NCBI RefSeq assembly: GCF_001640805.2
Contig: NC_066843.1
Coordinates: forward strand, 3,222,380 to 3,286,379
DNA: 64,000 nucleotides
Source: Lates calcarifer
Lineage: Eukaryota > Chordata > Actinopteri > Centropomidae
Direction of reading: 5' to 3'
Shown: one piece after another, positions 46,571-61,080 of the stretch
Layout: each line of letters opens with the position of its first letter
Position numbering within the stretch: position 1 is the stretch's first letter
The notes under the pieces: model-generated
The model's database searches: none
What the model was told of the DNA's origin: nothing
What the model saw: the letters and a program-made list of their open reading frames with translations, nothing else
Program-made: the position numbers and the translations under genes

Positions 46571-48000
46571 TCCCACCCCCCGGAGCCAGACTGCTGACAT
46601 GGTTAAAAACCATAATGCATCTTAAACCACTGGTCTTTCTACTTTCAAACAAACTGCTCTGAAAATATACACTTTCTTTAACCCATCTCGTAAAATAAAC
46701 GGCCAAAACACTCCAACTGCAAAACAGAAGCCAAGACATTCATGCTTACAGGAAATCAAAAACCTTTCACGCCGACAATAAGCCCAAAGACATCAATCCA
46801 ATTCCGCCTCTCTGATTTTTGAGCATCAAAAGAAACAACACTGTAGTACAGCAAGAGGATTTGGAGACATGTTGGGGAAAAGCAATAAAACAAACCCCCG
46901 GAGGGCTCCCTATATATAGACAACAGTGGTTTATAGTGAAGACGTGAGTGGGTGCCTGAAACTACATAAAGACAAAAATGAGCGTGTGAGCTCTTCCTGA
47001 GGGGGAAGAGTGACCTCGTAGCCTAATTCCCTGTGGTTCAGAATGGTGTTCACCTCAGGCTACCAAACGTTGCCTCCAAAAACAGCGGCTTTTAAGGTGT
47101 TTTCTGGTCAAAATCATGATTTCCTGACTTCAAAGCTCAATTTAATAAATGGTAGCTGGAAGCAGAGCCAGCCAAATCAGAGAAAAATATACTCAGCAGC
47201 CTAATTTATAAAGATTTCTCTTTCTGTCTTCTGCCTTACAGCGTCCTACTCTGTTCTCTATAGGTCACCTGCAAAATTAATTTGTATACAAATATTATTA
47301 CAAGGTTGCTGATGTCCCCTGAGCCACATGTTCAATCATTTGCTGAACTATTGATCAAACGGAGGCTGAGTTGTTTACAAGGACTTGTCAGATCTTGACA
47401 GCTAATAAATGTCAGACAGAAAGCAATGCCTGTTTGAGTGAGCAACAGCTCTTATTCTGGAGAGTTATATTCGTGGCAGCGATAGCACAACATACAGAAC
47501 AAGTAAAAATGTCACTGCATTGATTCAGTCAGGAATGAGGCATGTTACTCATCACAATCCTGAAGAATGGTGATTCAGACACAGCAGTGCGTCTTTGCTG
47601 CATGTTCCTGAGATCATTTGTTAGGTTCCCTGAGCGTCTTCTGACTCTAAACCTTCTTCTTGAGTTTATACAGAGCAGCTGGTGCACTGTCTTTGTCTGT
47701 TGAGTCACGGCTGCCTCTGCTTCTGTTTATTCCAAACGAGCTGAAATGGAAACACTTCACTTCCTGTTTCCGACAGATTTTTTAAACAGAAGACCAATCT
47801 GATCGTTTGCATGTGAAACATTTGGCAGTAGGTCGAATCGCTGTTATGTATGTACATGAAAGTGTCAGAGGTTGTGACTTGTGCAGGAAATTTTAGCATG
47901 TGATCCACATCTTGGGTGCAAATGTTGATATTCAAATGAACAGAAAACACTGGTGCACATTCGTTGGTGGTGAGAGCTGATGCAAAACTGATGTCTGACA

Positions 48001-51000
48001 ACACATTCAGACAAAGACTGTACATTTATGATTACAAATACACACACTCTTTGGTATTCTATATATTTTTTAGATGAATCAATGACTCAAGGTCCATCAG
48101 ACATCCTCAGATGTCTTGTTTAGTATCATCAACAGTCCAGAACCAAAAGATATTCAATTAATTATCACAAGAAATAAAGCAAAGCAGCAAATCCTAATAA
48201 ATGAGAAGCAGAAATTAGAATGTTAAGTGAAAGATTGAAACAGTTGTTGATCAGTCTTCTGACGATCGACTACGTGATTAATTGGCTAATCATTTCAGCT
48301 CCTCTTTATAACAGAGCTGTCTTGTACAAGCAGAAACAGTATTTTCTCTGCGTGTATCTGTGGGAGCACGGTGTTTGTTAAAGCATCTCTTTTCTCCACA
48401 GAGGAGATGAAGACAGTCAATCAGCTGGGGAGCCAGAGAGCTGAGATCACATTCAAATAGCCTGCTAATTAATTAGCTTTATTCGTCATCGGCACTAAAT
48501 CTCTGCGGGGCTGCACAGAATCAGTGCTTGCTCTCTGCTAGCAGCTATACAGTATATGCTGCCTGTTTCAAGGAGCTGAGTAATATCCTAAATCACACAG
48601 ACTCATCTCTCGTCTGGCTGAAGAGCTGAAGTGGTGGCTTGGCTCAGAGTGGCAGGACCCACTTGCTGCTATCTAGGGCCGTGCTGAGGGCCAAGCTGGG
48701 GCTATTAGTTGGCAACGCACAGGGAGCTCATGAATAAATGAACCACAATGGGAGTTGCTGTAGGGGAGGAGACCGCCTGAACATACGAGGGGCTGTGAAA
48801 TATTAAAGGTGGATGCTGCTCCACGGCTGCGGGCGCCAAATCGGAGCCTGACCATGTGGCAACCTCCGGGTCGTCCCTTTTTGTTTTCGACAGGCCAACA
48901 GAGAGCGAATCGCCCGTCCAGCTTCACACGTCTCTCAATGTCGGTCACATTCGCAAGAGCCTGCTGGATTTCTGTTTTGCCTCTCTCTTCAGAACAACGT
49001 CCTTTGAAGCCCTGTCAGAAAGTGCCAGCCGTCAGCAGAGTGAGTGCAGCGATGGAAGTTCTGATCTCGACCCGCTGGGAGTTGACCAAAGCTGGGGTTG
49101 TGCAAGCTCTGACAAGACTGAAAAAGCCGGGGTTTTTATACGTTGGTTAAAATTAAACACCTTCAACGAGGAGACTGGGCCAGAGCTGTGATACACACTC
49201 ACTTATACACACTCGAAATGAGGTAGAGACGAGCAGAGGGACAAAAGCTGGACAAAGCTGTCACGGTTTTGAAAAGCCTTGTCTGACCGGGTGTAGAGTT
49301 TTTAGCTCCCTGTGGTGCAGCAGAGGCTGCATCAGCACTTCTTCCAGGACGGTCTGTGGTTTCACGTTTCAAGCCTTTAGAATGGAAAATCTATTTCCTC
49401 AGACAGATACAGCATCCCAAATAAGACACATCATTTAAACACATCTCTCACCCGCTCTATGTGCAGGTCCTTCCACACTGACTCACAAAATGCAGGTTAA
49501 TCATCAACACTGGCTCAGAATAACGACTGTACGTCAGCTGAGAATTGTCATAACACATGAACATGACAATCAAATGTTACTGCAATCTTCACAGATAAAG
49601 GACATTCAACTTTCTACTTATAACTCACTATATTCTAGAAGTGAATAATGTAACTTTTACACTCTGCAGCTATAGATCCAGGTTACTTTGCAGTATGAGT
49701 TTTCAGGCAAAACCTGTGACCCACTTCTTAAATATAATGCATTCATCAGTGCACAAAATCTCTTCTCTGACCATTTTTGACTGCAACTGAATCCTTCGAG
49801 TCTTATTTTCTTTTAACTGAATATTCCAGCCTATTTCCTGTGTGAATCCCTTTGTCTCAAGTATTATATTATTATTATTTTTCATAATTCAAGTGCCTCG
49901 GTCTTTCTTCTTTCAGGCTTCAGACGCTCCTTTTACAGAGCACCTGAGAACAAACTGATTTAAAATAAAAACTGGCTGGATACAGACCTCTCCCTGCACT
50001 GACTGACTTGTTTAATACACAGACATGTCTTCATCAGGCTGGGGAACTACGGTCTTAATGTACAACATGATAAAAGGGACTATTCTCTGCATATTGAGTA
50101 CTTCTGCTTTTGATTCTTCAGGTATATTTAGCTGATAATACTTCTCTACATCTACAGATTTCAACTATAGAAGTATATTTAGATTTTCTACTTTGAATAC
50201 TTCTACAGCTGCTCCTCTGTCACATTCAAATCAGTTGAGTTTTAAGCTGATGTGTCTTTGTCACTAATGTGTCACTGGGCATTTCTGCTTGTTGCTGCTG
50301 CCGCTGCATGATAACACCGTCCTTTGTTTCCCCAACATCCCTGCTGTCTTGTTCAAACACAGGTTCACCTCCTTGTCCTTCACTTGAACAATCCACTGGG
50401 ACTCGGCCGCTTTTGATGTGCGACTCTCGTCTGCGTGTTTCTTGTTATCTCGCTCGAAGAAAAGTGACAGATAAGTAACAAAAGAAGATGAGGAGCCGGA
50501 CGACTGCGAGCCACAGATTCAATCAGACTTCATAAACTCCAACTACGTCAGGGGGAAAGCCATCACATGTTAGCTGTTTTAATCTGAGCTATGTAGGCCA
50601 ATCAATATGGCTCCACATCAAACGGATCCTATGGGCTGTATCTCCCTTCCCCTCTATCCATGCGTTCATCCTTCCATTTCAAGCTTGTGTCTACTCATTC
50701 TCAGCCTGTAGCTTGAGCTGACAATCTCAATCAGCACCACTCGTCTGCAGAAATCATTGGAGGACGTTTGTTGTATTGCACGCACGTTTATGCCCGCTGT
50801 AGGAGTGAGGATGTGAGTGTGTCTGTGAACAGGTAACCATCAGATCCCCTGCTCTGTCAGCCAGTCTCACATCCAGCTCTGCATACCGCGGAGAAACTCA
50901 CGCTGTCTGATGTCCAGGGAGAGTTGGCAGGATGCACTGTATCTCATATATCACCTCCCATTCACGCTGCCACAGCCCCCTTCCACTGTTACTATAAATA

Positions 51001-54000
51001 CCGCCAGCTGTGCTTCCATTATTAATGCACCAAGACGCCCAAACCTTCCTTGGCCCGAACATCGCCGATTCATCATCTCCCATAAACTTTAAAACACCCA
51101 CCACCGCTGCCTACTTCTGGTGCAAACCGACACACATAAACAAGGAGATAAGGTGCACACAGACACACACCAACACACACTTCTGTCCACGAGAAGTTCA
51201 TTGGTGGAGGAGGAGGCGAGCAGAGAGGGAGAATCAGCATGAAAACCAAAAATAACGCATTGCATTTTGATGACAGATCAGTTACAGTTTGAAAAAGACT
51301 GTAATGTAATATGGAAGCAGAGGGCAGCGGCTCAGTGGGGGTGAACTGAATTAAACTTCTTTCTTGCTTAGACACTAACAAATTGAGGTACAATACTGTT
51401 GTTTAAAGAGGTTGCAGAGAGAGAGAAAGGAAATAATGAACTGTTTTGCTAATCTCAAAGCTAATCACTGCGTTGGAAAGTGTAGAGGCAAAAGTTAAAT
51501 CAGCCTAAATGCATTTTTGCATCAGCTGCAGCTGTTTCGCCGACAGGGTTCCACTCTGACGAAAACAAGGCGATGAAGCTCGACACCTTTCAATCACAAG
51601 CAGCAAACCTGACACCAGTTGGAGTTTTCACAAAGCGCCGAGTAACACGTAGTGACAGCGGCGTCAGCACAAGTCTCGCAAACACCACAAAGGTCCAGGA
51701 CCGGACTGACAGGCTCGCTGACATGTATTTAAACATACGGACGTCTTTAACTGCTGATGGAAACATCATTAAATAATCCAGACACTGAACATTAATTATG
51801 TGATATGCAGCAATCTGTGCTGCCAAACAGGATCACCTGCTAACCAGAAACGATTTCACTTCAACATATGGCACAATGCCTCTTACAGCTTACACAGATC
51901 TTACACATTTCAGCGTTTGGCTGAATCAAATAAGCCTCTCACAGATAAAAGAACTTGAAACACTCGCTGTGGTCGGATACTCTTTGAACACACAGCTCAC
52001 GATCGTATCGGGCTGTAACGCCGCACTCAAGGCTTATGGGAATAACTGTGAGAGCAAATTTAGGATTTCCAGCAAACAACATGGAAGTGTTTGTGTGTTT
52101 GAGGTTAAAACGAGAATCAGATGTGAGTTTTTTTTCTGCTCCAACTGTATGATCCTTCGCAGGTTAAAAAACAAAACAAAGGCTGATGCACTTAAAATCA
52201 TTCAGTGTGTTTTTAGAAGTGAAAACAGCATCTAATCACTGACTCACTCCTTGAATTTGCAAGTCGTATTTACCACCTGAAAGCAGAAACAAGCAGTGCT
52301 TTCAAGCAAGAAGTTCATGTCTGCTGTCTTTCCCACAGGACCTGAATGCAGCATTAGATCCTGCGGCTGATGCTTATGCTGCTGCCTTCAATGCACAAAC
52401 ACACACACACACACACAAATACCCCACCCTACACTCTGATCATCATCCCAGGCCAGCACTGCTCCACCGCCACCATGCATCTGCTGCTGCTGCTAAAAAT
52501 AGCAACCCCACTTTGATGATGCAGCGGTGAATGTTGGGAGAACTCAGCCCCCCCTCCCCTCCGCCCCCCCTCTGCCTCTCAATGGCGCAATTAGCCCTAA
52601 TAAACTGAGTGTATTCATGATGCATGGAGAAGTCTGGCCAAAGCCCTCCACTCCTCCACCCCTCCACTATCCTCCTCTCTAATTACCATGAATGGAGTCT
52701 TTGCAATCGGGACAGATGTGATGTGTTTGTGAAGGGAGAGGGAGCAACATAGCTCGACAGAGAAATGATAGAGATACAGTGTGTGAGTGTGAGTGTGTGT
52801 GAGTGTGTTTGTGATGGGGAGAACAGGGGGGTATCCCCCTGGGAACCAAAGCCAGGATAGGAACAGTTTCCACATATGCACAAACAGTGATACACACAAC
52901 CAGAGCATCGTCTGAACATTCAGAGTAAGAGGTTTGTTCTACCACTCCAGTCCAGGCTCCAATATCTCTACAACAACTAGATTAATATGAAGAGATTCGT
53001 GGTCACTGGATGGTTGATAGCTGAGACATTTCACAGTAAAATACCTTAAACTACTGGGTGGATTACCAGTAAATGTGCCACATATATTCAAGATCTCTTA
53101 ACCCTTAACAGGTACCATCATCAGCTCAAAATATCAACAAACAAATCTCAACAAATACCCCTTCAAATGACATTCCCATCAGCACTTTTTGTGTAGTGGT
53201 ACACATTGCATTGTTGTCGAGAGCATGTCAGCATGCTATGTTAGCACCTTGCTTTTTTTAACACAAATACTTGCAATGATCCTCTTAAGTTTGGTTATTG
53301 AAAAATGTAGGACCAATATAAAGTAGGATAATGCCCAAAAATGCATAAAAGTTTGCAGCTAATAAGACATTTGTTTGCTGCAATGTCTATTAGCATACAT
53401 GCTTCTAAATACAGTAGATATATGTACTGTATATTTGTGTTGAGACAGTATTAAACCATCATTTGTTTCAGTTGTAAAGAGCAGAAAAATGGCCACTACT
53501 GCTGAACAGGCAACAGGACTATCAGCAAAAACCAGCACATCAATGAGCTGCTGCCTCCATCAGAGATAAAAACTGGGCTTTAAAAGTGATGGCTGGTTTC
53601 TACCCTGTCTAACACAAAAACTCTGAAGCAACACTTACGTCTAATCGTCACCTCCTTTCTGATCAAAGGAGAGGTGTTTCATGGCAGACAAGCTGCATCA
53701 CACCAGGTAGAGAAAAATGTACTGTTGGTAATGATGGCGCCTCTGTCTCCCAAACACCCAAACACCCTGACAGCCTATTAACACCAGACAGAACCATTAC
53801 TCTGGTATGATGAAACAGACACAGACGGTGAAATGATTAATAGAGAGTGAGACAGAGTGACTTGCTGAGAGATAGGTGGACAGAGGGAAACGACAGAGGA
53901 AAAGGAATAAGGAGAAACAAGAGAGGACAACGCTGAAGTAGGACAGAGCGCAGGGGAGGCCTGTCTGTCCCAGATCAGTCGTTTACCGCCGGCAAGAGAA

Positions 54001-57000
54001 GGAGAAGGAATGAGTGAGACAGGAAAAAAAGAGAGGAAGGAGTAAGAGAGTAAACGAGATGGCTAAATCTGGAGTTATGAACTACATCCCCCCCTGAGCA
54101 GCGTGGCAAATATTGAAAAAGTTTAGCTCCACTCCCTGCATTTGGGCAAATAAACCAGGAGTGAGACTGAAAATAATACGGAGGCAAAACCTCAGAGAAA
54201 ATAAGGCTCTGACAAAGTGTCAGCACAGCAGCAGCTGAACAGAGGGATAATCAGCCCAAAAGACACAGCATTTACCCCCTTTGTCTCCTTCCCACACCCC
54301 TGTGGAAGAAGATTCTGAATAAACATGAAGCTTGAAATAATCCAATTAAGTCCAATTAATCAACATTTATCTCCGTCAAGTTTCTTTGAGTCAGGTAAGC
54401 TCTGCCCTAGTGTGCTGATAAATCCTCTTTTTGTCAAGCTTTGTTGAACTGAATGAGTGACGAGAACAGATTTTGGTCCCCTGATCCCCGAAGAGGGATC
54501 TGCACGGGTAGAAATGTCAACTGTGTGCTGTGTCCTCTGTGTCTGTAGTGGAACTAAAGTGTGGCGTTCCATAACACTTTCCAACCAGGAAGGAATTAAT
54601 GGTGTTTCCCCACTAACGTGGGCTGAATGTTAATTCATCCATTCAGGCGGCAAATCACGGCTGTTTGCTGGACCTTGACTCTCTTTGTGCCAAACAACAT
54701 CTGAGGTACAAACAACATGACAGTCAGTTAATCAACACTCAGCAGCGGCTGCATCGGCCTGTTGAACCAGATCAAGTCGACTTTCACAGGCCAAATTAAT
54801 TGAGCTCCCTGGGAGTCGAACTAAACAGATCTGGACTCTGGGCCGAACTGCCAGACTTCACACTGACTGAGGCTATTTCTGTGCTTTCCCATCATTCAGA
54901 GGCCTCAAAATATATATTCATCTGACCGACAGCAGGAGCAGCTACAGCAGCAACTAGATGTTCAGTGTCATACTGGTTTAACAGTGAAAGAATGGCTTCA
55001 TTCACTGACAGGCTGCCTGTTGATGAGGTAAATAACAAGAGTGTGTTGGATTCCAGCGATTTCAGTCATTAAAATTCCTGTTTCTTACTTTCTACAAGAA
55101 AAAATGGATCAGATCAGTTTTTCAGGTCAGAGAGTAGAAATGATTTGGATATCTGGTCAAAAATATGTCTTATGTGCTTGCAAAATGCTACTGATGTGGG
55201 AGAAGCACTTCAGTAGTGGTTAGCCTGCAGCTAACCATCAACAAAAACAAGGCAGCGATAACTACGCCCAAACAGACACCAGAATTTTCTTTGTGCTGTT
55301 CAAGACGTAAGAAAATCTTGTTCAATATCCCACTGACATTTGTAACGATTCGACATCGATGAGATGTTGAATGAGGAGATGCACAGAGTCAGTGAAGCTA
55401 GTGGAGCAGAGGCTAGCCTCGAACTCTGTCACAAAGCAGTGCAATTTCTCTGATGATTAGCTTATTAATTAGTCAAATTTATGTTAAAAACAAAGACCAG
55501 AAAGTTCTCAAAGGTTATGCCAAAGGACGTATTGTAACATCTTGAATAGTAATAGGTTGGACCCTCACAGCTTCATCCTCTATCAGCCTTAAATCTGCCT
55601 TAGAAGCTGCAGATAAACGTGACACTGCTTTAATAAAATGTGTGTGGCTGATTCATACTCATTTCTCTATATGAGGAAGTGAAGCGCCACTGAAGCTGAC
55701 CTATGGAGAGCTGGCAGCAGAGTTAGCGTGTAGCTAACTTGACATCAGTATGTGATGAGTATGTTTGAACTTAGAGCACCACTCAAAGCAAAGACTGAGT
55801 CATGTATCTGTTCACTGCGCATTGACAAAAGCACTTTGCTTTTATACATCAATACAGACTCTACGCTTCTTCAAATCCACCATTAACGCTCTGACGGCGG
55901 CCTTCAAAGTTCTCACGGTTACAGATTTTCGTTCGTGGTGTGTAACGACGGCTGTCTTCTCTGATGATCCGCTCTGCCATCCTCTACCTCCCCGTCCCAG
56001 AGGCGACACATCACATACAGAGCATGAATAGCATGTGCATGTGTGAGTTACTACGACTGCGTGTGTGGGCGATATGTGTGTCGCCGTATGTCGATGTCCA
56101 TACCTCTGGAGAAGCGAAACTGAACACACAGCCACGTCTCTCACGCTTGAACACCTCCAACAAGTTTCAGCTCTGCTACATTGTGCTGAAATCCTCCTCG
56201 CCGCTCTGTGCAACACTCTGCTGTACAGAAGTAGCATCTGTGTAATTATGTTTGCCCTGTAAAGTGACCTGCCATCACCTTCCTGTGGGCTGTGTTCAAT
56301 AGAGACAAAGGCATCTATAGATAGACTAAACTCAGGTGGAGATAATGACAGGGGCAGACTGAACACTTGTTCCCTGCTGGCAGGGTGACCCTTTTCTTGT
56401 AGAGGTAGCCACTCAAGTGAGAGGACAGCAGTTTGAACATCCCACTATCAAATCCATCTGCTGTTTAATGCATGGCAAAACACCTACTACTGTATATCTC
56501 CTGAGTGAATCATTTCGCACATTTTTAATGTGGAGGCACATCTGTGTCCATGTTCACCCATGCATACTCTGCCTCTATACGCTACAGTCCATATGTCAGG
56601 GCAGCCGAAGTGTGATTTACTGGGTGACTTTACACACTGGTTATCCTTTTAATGTGAACACTGAGCAGTGAGCTGCTCTGTGCACCAGATCATTAGCAAA
56701 TCCTTGGCATGCATGCAAATGTATGTGGGAGGGATTATCAGTTTGACAGACTGATAAAACCAAGAACTGACAAGTGGCATCTCTCATACATGTACCTATC
56801 TGTTTTTAAAATCTGTGTCCCTCCACTACTCCTCCTTTAATTCTCCCACTTTATCTCTCTCCTCCTGCCTCCCTGTAAAGCTGGGATAGTGTATTCATCT
56901 GCTGGCATCAAGGAGTAATCCACCACCAAACACTGCTCGGTTTGCCTTCCCTGTGTCTGTGCATCCCTCAGCAGATCCTCTCAGGGGCTCTCTTGCTTTT

Positions 57001-57500
57001 CTCGATTCATTTGATTTTCATTTCAGGTGTTTATTTTGTGCAACTGCTGCTTATCTTCATTTAAAAGCAGGGTATTGCATGCACAGACCGCCATGTGACA
57101 GAGGAATTCATGTTTCACGTCGATGCAGTAAACTTGAACATGCAAACCCCACCACCCACCACCCCCTGCTGCACACACACATACATACACACCCCTCTGA
57201 CTCCACCACTATCCCTCCACAAACATTAAATTGTACTCTGCTCTGCTCTGCCATGCACCCTCACCCCACCCTCCCCCTCCTCCTCCATCTCCATGCAATG
57301 TCTCCTTGAGAGAAGAGAAGAAAGAAAAGCGGAAAAGACAGAAAACATTCTTACTGTCTTCTACAATCCCTGATGAAATACAGAAATCCCTCCTCTGGAA
57401 AAAGGGGACAGAAGTAGAAAAAGAGAGGAGGGGGGAGCCCAGTGGTTGCCAGTTGCAGGAGGAATAGGGAGTGAGGAGGGGCGAGCAGGAAGATGAAGAA
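48001..57500. other. 5' flank of shank1, part 2
   Basis: No gene recognised. Two overlapping plus-strand frames at 48809-49191 and a 174-codon minus-strand frame at 55842-56366 are longer than most but resemble no family I know. Contents otherwise: repeat fragments at 49600-50190 and 52965-53130, CA at 52399-52417. The rest is plain A/T-rich sequence. Confidence 0.45.
52965..53130 (-). repeat. dispersed fish repeat, reverse fragment
   Basis: AACAACTAGATTAATATGAAG, TTCGTGGTCACTGGATGG and AACTACTGGGTGGATTACC resemble the reverse complement of the repeat at 41730. It is strongly diverged. Confidence 0.35.
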
Positions 57501-57589
57501 GAAGACTGTGGTGAAAGAAAAAAAAAAACAAAAAAGAAAAAAGAAAAGACAATCACTGCTGCAACAATGAAGACCCTCCTCCTCCTCCA

Positions 57590-57750
57590 CAGCTGCCGCC
57601 GCCGCCGCCACAAGAAATTACAAGGTGTCCGGCGTGCCGCTGTACTCTGAGGGATGGAGCATTATCCTCGGCTCCCAGCCCGTCCTCCAGCAGCAGCAGC
57701 TCTGTAGTAACACTTCTATCCGCTCGGTCCGGCAATCTCCCCATCCCTCG
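57590..57750. promoter_or_regulatory. CpG cluster, candidate start region
   Basis: Contains (CCG)n (57594-57609), GTCCGGCGTGCCGC, CGCTCGGTCCGGC and a (CAG)3 run, in contrast to A/T-rich flanks, and is bordered by a long CT tract. It could hold a 5' untranslated exon of a minus-strand transcript such as shank1. No donor is clear enough to set an exon. Confidence 0.3.
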
Positions 57751-57779
57751 CTCTCTATCCTCCCCTCCTCCCTCCCCTC

Positions 57780-58010
57780 AGCATGTTCAGAGTGCCCCTC
57801 TCTCTTTCTCTCTCTCTCTCTCTCCTCCTACTGGTTGGTTGGTTTCTCTCTCCCCCACCCCATACACCTCTCTCTCTCTCTCTTTCTCTCTCCCTTTTGC
57901 CCCCCCTCCCCTCCTCCTCCTCCCTCCATCTCTCTCTCCTCCATCATTACCCGGATACAGGGCATACCCCTCCCTCCCTCCCTCCCTCTCTTTCTCTCTG
58001 TGTCTTTGAT
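57780..58010. repeat. CT-rich tract
   Basis: Long CT/CCT runs on the plus strand next to the CpG cluster at 57590-57750. The plus-strand Leu/Ser frames here are artefacts of it. Confidence 0.85.
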
Positions 58011-60897
58011 GTTTTGGAGTTAGACTCTTAGCTGTGAAAAGAATCTGTTCCTTTTTTCCTTCTCACAGAACACAGTGGGATCCACCCAACAGAGCCGAGA
58101 CACACACACAAACGCATAAAAGATTAACCAATAATTACCACGCAACATCATCAACAAAAAGCACACACATCAATTAGAGCAAAATTTCCCATTTTTAATG
58201 TATTCCCTCCATAATCCAACGATTACATCCATATCAAAGATACAGAGCAGCGCGATCTGCAGCGGTGCAGCCAACATGTGTATTCTCTCTCACACACTGA
58301 AATATGAATTAGGAATGAAAGAGATGTGTATAAGAGGATGGAGGAAGCCACTGCTGCAATGCTTATTACCATACATAGAGGTGGGTGAGGGAGGAGAGGA
58401 CTGTGGGTGGAGAAGGAGCCTTCCACTGACGAGCTGAATTGAATAGCATGTAGAAATCAACTCCATTATGCCAATCAGCGGTGAGTGAAGCATGTCAAAC
58501 TCGCCTCACAGGCTTTGATGAGCTAACACCCCTTTAATAGTTGGGAATGAGGAGGAGGGGGAGGAAGGAGGGGGGAGAGGGGAGGGGGTCATGACGGTTG
58601 TGTATAATAACAATGATCACAGAGAGAAACAGATGTTCCTCAGCAGTCAGATCTGTCTTGTTGCTAAGGGTGATCGATATAAAGCTCGTGCTGCCTCCCT
58701 GACACTCCGTTAGGCACGAAGCTCGTGTGGATATTCAAGCAAAATCCCAGAACTTCCACCAACAAAAAAAACATCTGCTGGAGAAACTCCCCAGCTGGAA
58801 AACTGTCTGGTTGCAGCTGATGTTGACGGGCGCCAGGCTGCATGTCAAATACTGACAAAATATCACCGCTTCAGAATCCAGCGATGATTCAAAGAGGACA
58901 AGCTCTCCTGCGTCAGACTGTTTCACACAGATCATGAAAAACGGCTCCTCAACACACTGTGTCTCCGAGGTATCAGTGAGAATCTCAATCAGCCTTGCTC
59001 CTCTTATTCTCACTACATCCTAACTTGTTTGGCATTTTGCTGGGTTGATTTTTATTCTCCTGAAATATTTTCGAGGACTGTGCTGATCTATTTGATCTTG
59101 CAGGTCATCTCATAACATTTTCCTGTTTATGGATTCCTCTCACCTCTCAGGGGAGTTGGGGATCCACTAAATCTAATACTATGGTGCTGTTTTATTTGTT
59201 TTTGTTATGTTTTTCATTTTCCTGACAAAAATGCTGTCATGTTGAAACACTGCCTTTCAGTCCAATAAATTTGCACAAGCTCTAATTCAGTGAGCTGATA
59301 CTATTACTGCTGCAGCTTATTATTTTCCTTTAATTTATAATTATTCCTATTATCAGTTAATCCTATGAAACACCAGAAACAAGTGACTCATGTCTATCGC
59401 AGTGTTCAAGAGCCCAAGGCCTTCTGATCTAACGTGTTATTTTACCCGTCCATCAGTTAAAAACACATTCACTAAAATGTCACACAAAGAAAAACAGCAG
59501 AAATATTAAAATCTAAATGCTGGAACTTTCAAATTTGTGTCATTTTTGCTTTAAAAATTATGAATAGATCATGAAAATAGTTGCTATCATCTCCTTTTAT
59601 TTTTACTGTATCTACCATCCCGTACCTGGGCTAAATGTATGCGTACAAACATAATACCGCAGTGAAGCAAATGCCAAGTCATGGTATCTCGTCTCAGGCA
59701 TGGCAGTCAACTCAAAGGTTACACTGACAGGCAAACCCGGACGTCTCAGCTCTTGAGAGTGACATTAACAACTACAACTATCACCGTCCGTCACTGTATT
59801 CTCTCTCATCAACATCACATCCATTAGCTCCAACCTGTGCATTTAGAAACGGATGTGAATGAAATGAGCCCTCACACAGCGGGGGCTGCCCACCTCTTCA
59901 CTCAGCCAGTGACTCATGCAGAGGTAACTTTCCTCACACAATATTCAAAGTATTACACCATCTGATCTATTGGTTTCTTTAAATTAGGTTTGCATTGATT
60001 GCTCGGCCTGCATCTGCCAGCACTACCCCTTTGACTGATTGGGTCTATATGTAGCAGAGGAAGGTGTGTTTAACAGGTTTTGTTCATTAGACTCAGGCTG
60101 AACCAACAGTATTAATTGGATGAGAGTAAGTAAGCAGCAGCAGTAAGCTAAAAAGGATCGCTGTGCTTCATCATAACAGCACACGCGACTGCAGCTTGTA
60201 CAAGGAGACGGGGGAGTCGCCTTAATAGCAGACAGTCAGACTTAATAAAGAAAGATAGCCATAATAATGATAAGAGCAATATCCCTGCTTGTGCAGCTGA
60301 CATATTTATTCAGCCCCCTCTGTCAGACACACAGGGTTTTGTAACAGTCATAATTTACACTAATGCACTGACATCGCAGCCAGTAGCCAGTCATTTGGAG
60401 ACTCTGCCACCTGTCACCTGGGAAATAATGTGCAATGCCAGTACACCTCTCTCCTCCCCTCTGTTCCCATCCCGAGTCTGTTTCTCAGGGCTACAGACAG
60501 TTTGCGTTTCCTCGCCGCCGACGGTGATGGAGGTTCAGGCGCTCCACACTCATCCAAAAATCCAACAGCAACCCAACACAGTCAGCCATTTCACAAGACT
60601 ACTGTTGCTGTGCAACACTCATATCCCATGACAGATTATAATCCCCAGAGTCCTGAACATGGGGAACATGGAGTCATGTGGCTACATACATGCATGCAGT
60701 CAGGGCTTAATGGAATTATGATGTACACAAGAGTAAGATGAAGAGCGGGTGAAGTGACGTCTCAATAAATAATTAAAATGTGGAAACCTATCAGTGGTAA
60801 AATGACTGGAAAATATTTAATGTGGCACAAAATGGAATTCCACTGTATTTTGTAGAACTGGGAACTGCACAGAGGAGACCATACTGAAAACAGAAAA

Positions 60898-61080
60898 AGT
60901 ACATTTACTCAGGATTTATACTTTATACTTCCATTTTGTGGTATTTAACACTTGTACTCTGCTACATTTCAGAGAGACACGTAGTTTTTACTCCACTACA
61001 GACTGGGAGTGAAGTTATTTTTCAACATCACTTCATCTCTTCTTCTACTGCTCTATCTATTAAAATAATTTAATAATATT
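60898..61080 (+). repeat. fragment of the composite dispersed repeat
   Basis: AAAAAGTACATTTACTCAGG is followed by TACTTTATACTTCCATTTTG and CTACATTTCAGAGAGACACG, as in the copy at 29835. It ends in A/T-rich sequence. Confidence 0.5.

Larger units (their letters stand above)
38208..48000. other. 5' flank or 5' UTR intron of shank1, part 1
   Basis: No coding exon recognised. Holds the RE1-like site, a TG array (39891-39915), the long dispersed repeat (41730-41960), a TG array (42795-42814) and MITE 3' part (43605-43940). A small CpG cluster with TACGTCA lies at 45538-45650, and a dispersed repeat fragment at 46465. The 124-codon plus-strand frame at 39336-39710 has no recognisable domain. Confidence 0.5.

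Noticed and set aside
60420..60600. Minus-strand PEPPSPSAARKRKLSVALRN reading as an exon
   Set aside because: The frame is stopped shortly upstream, no good acceptor was found, and no family is recognised.
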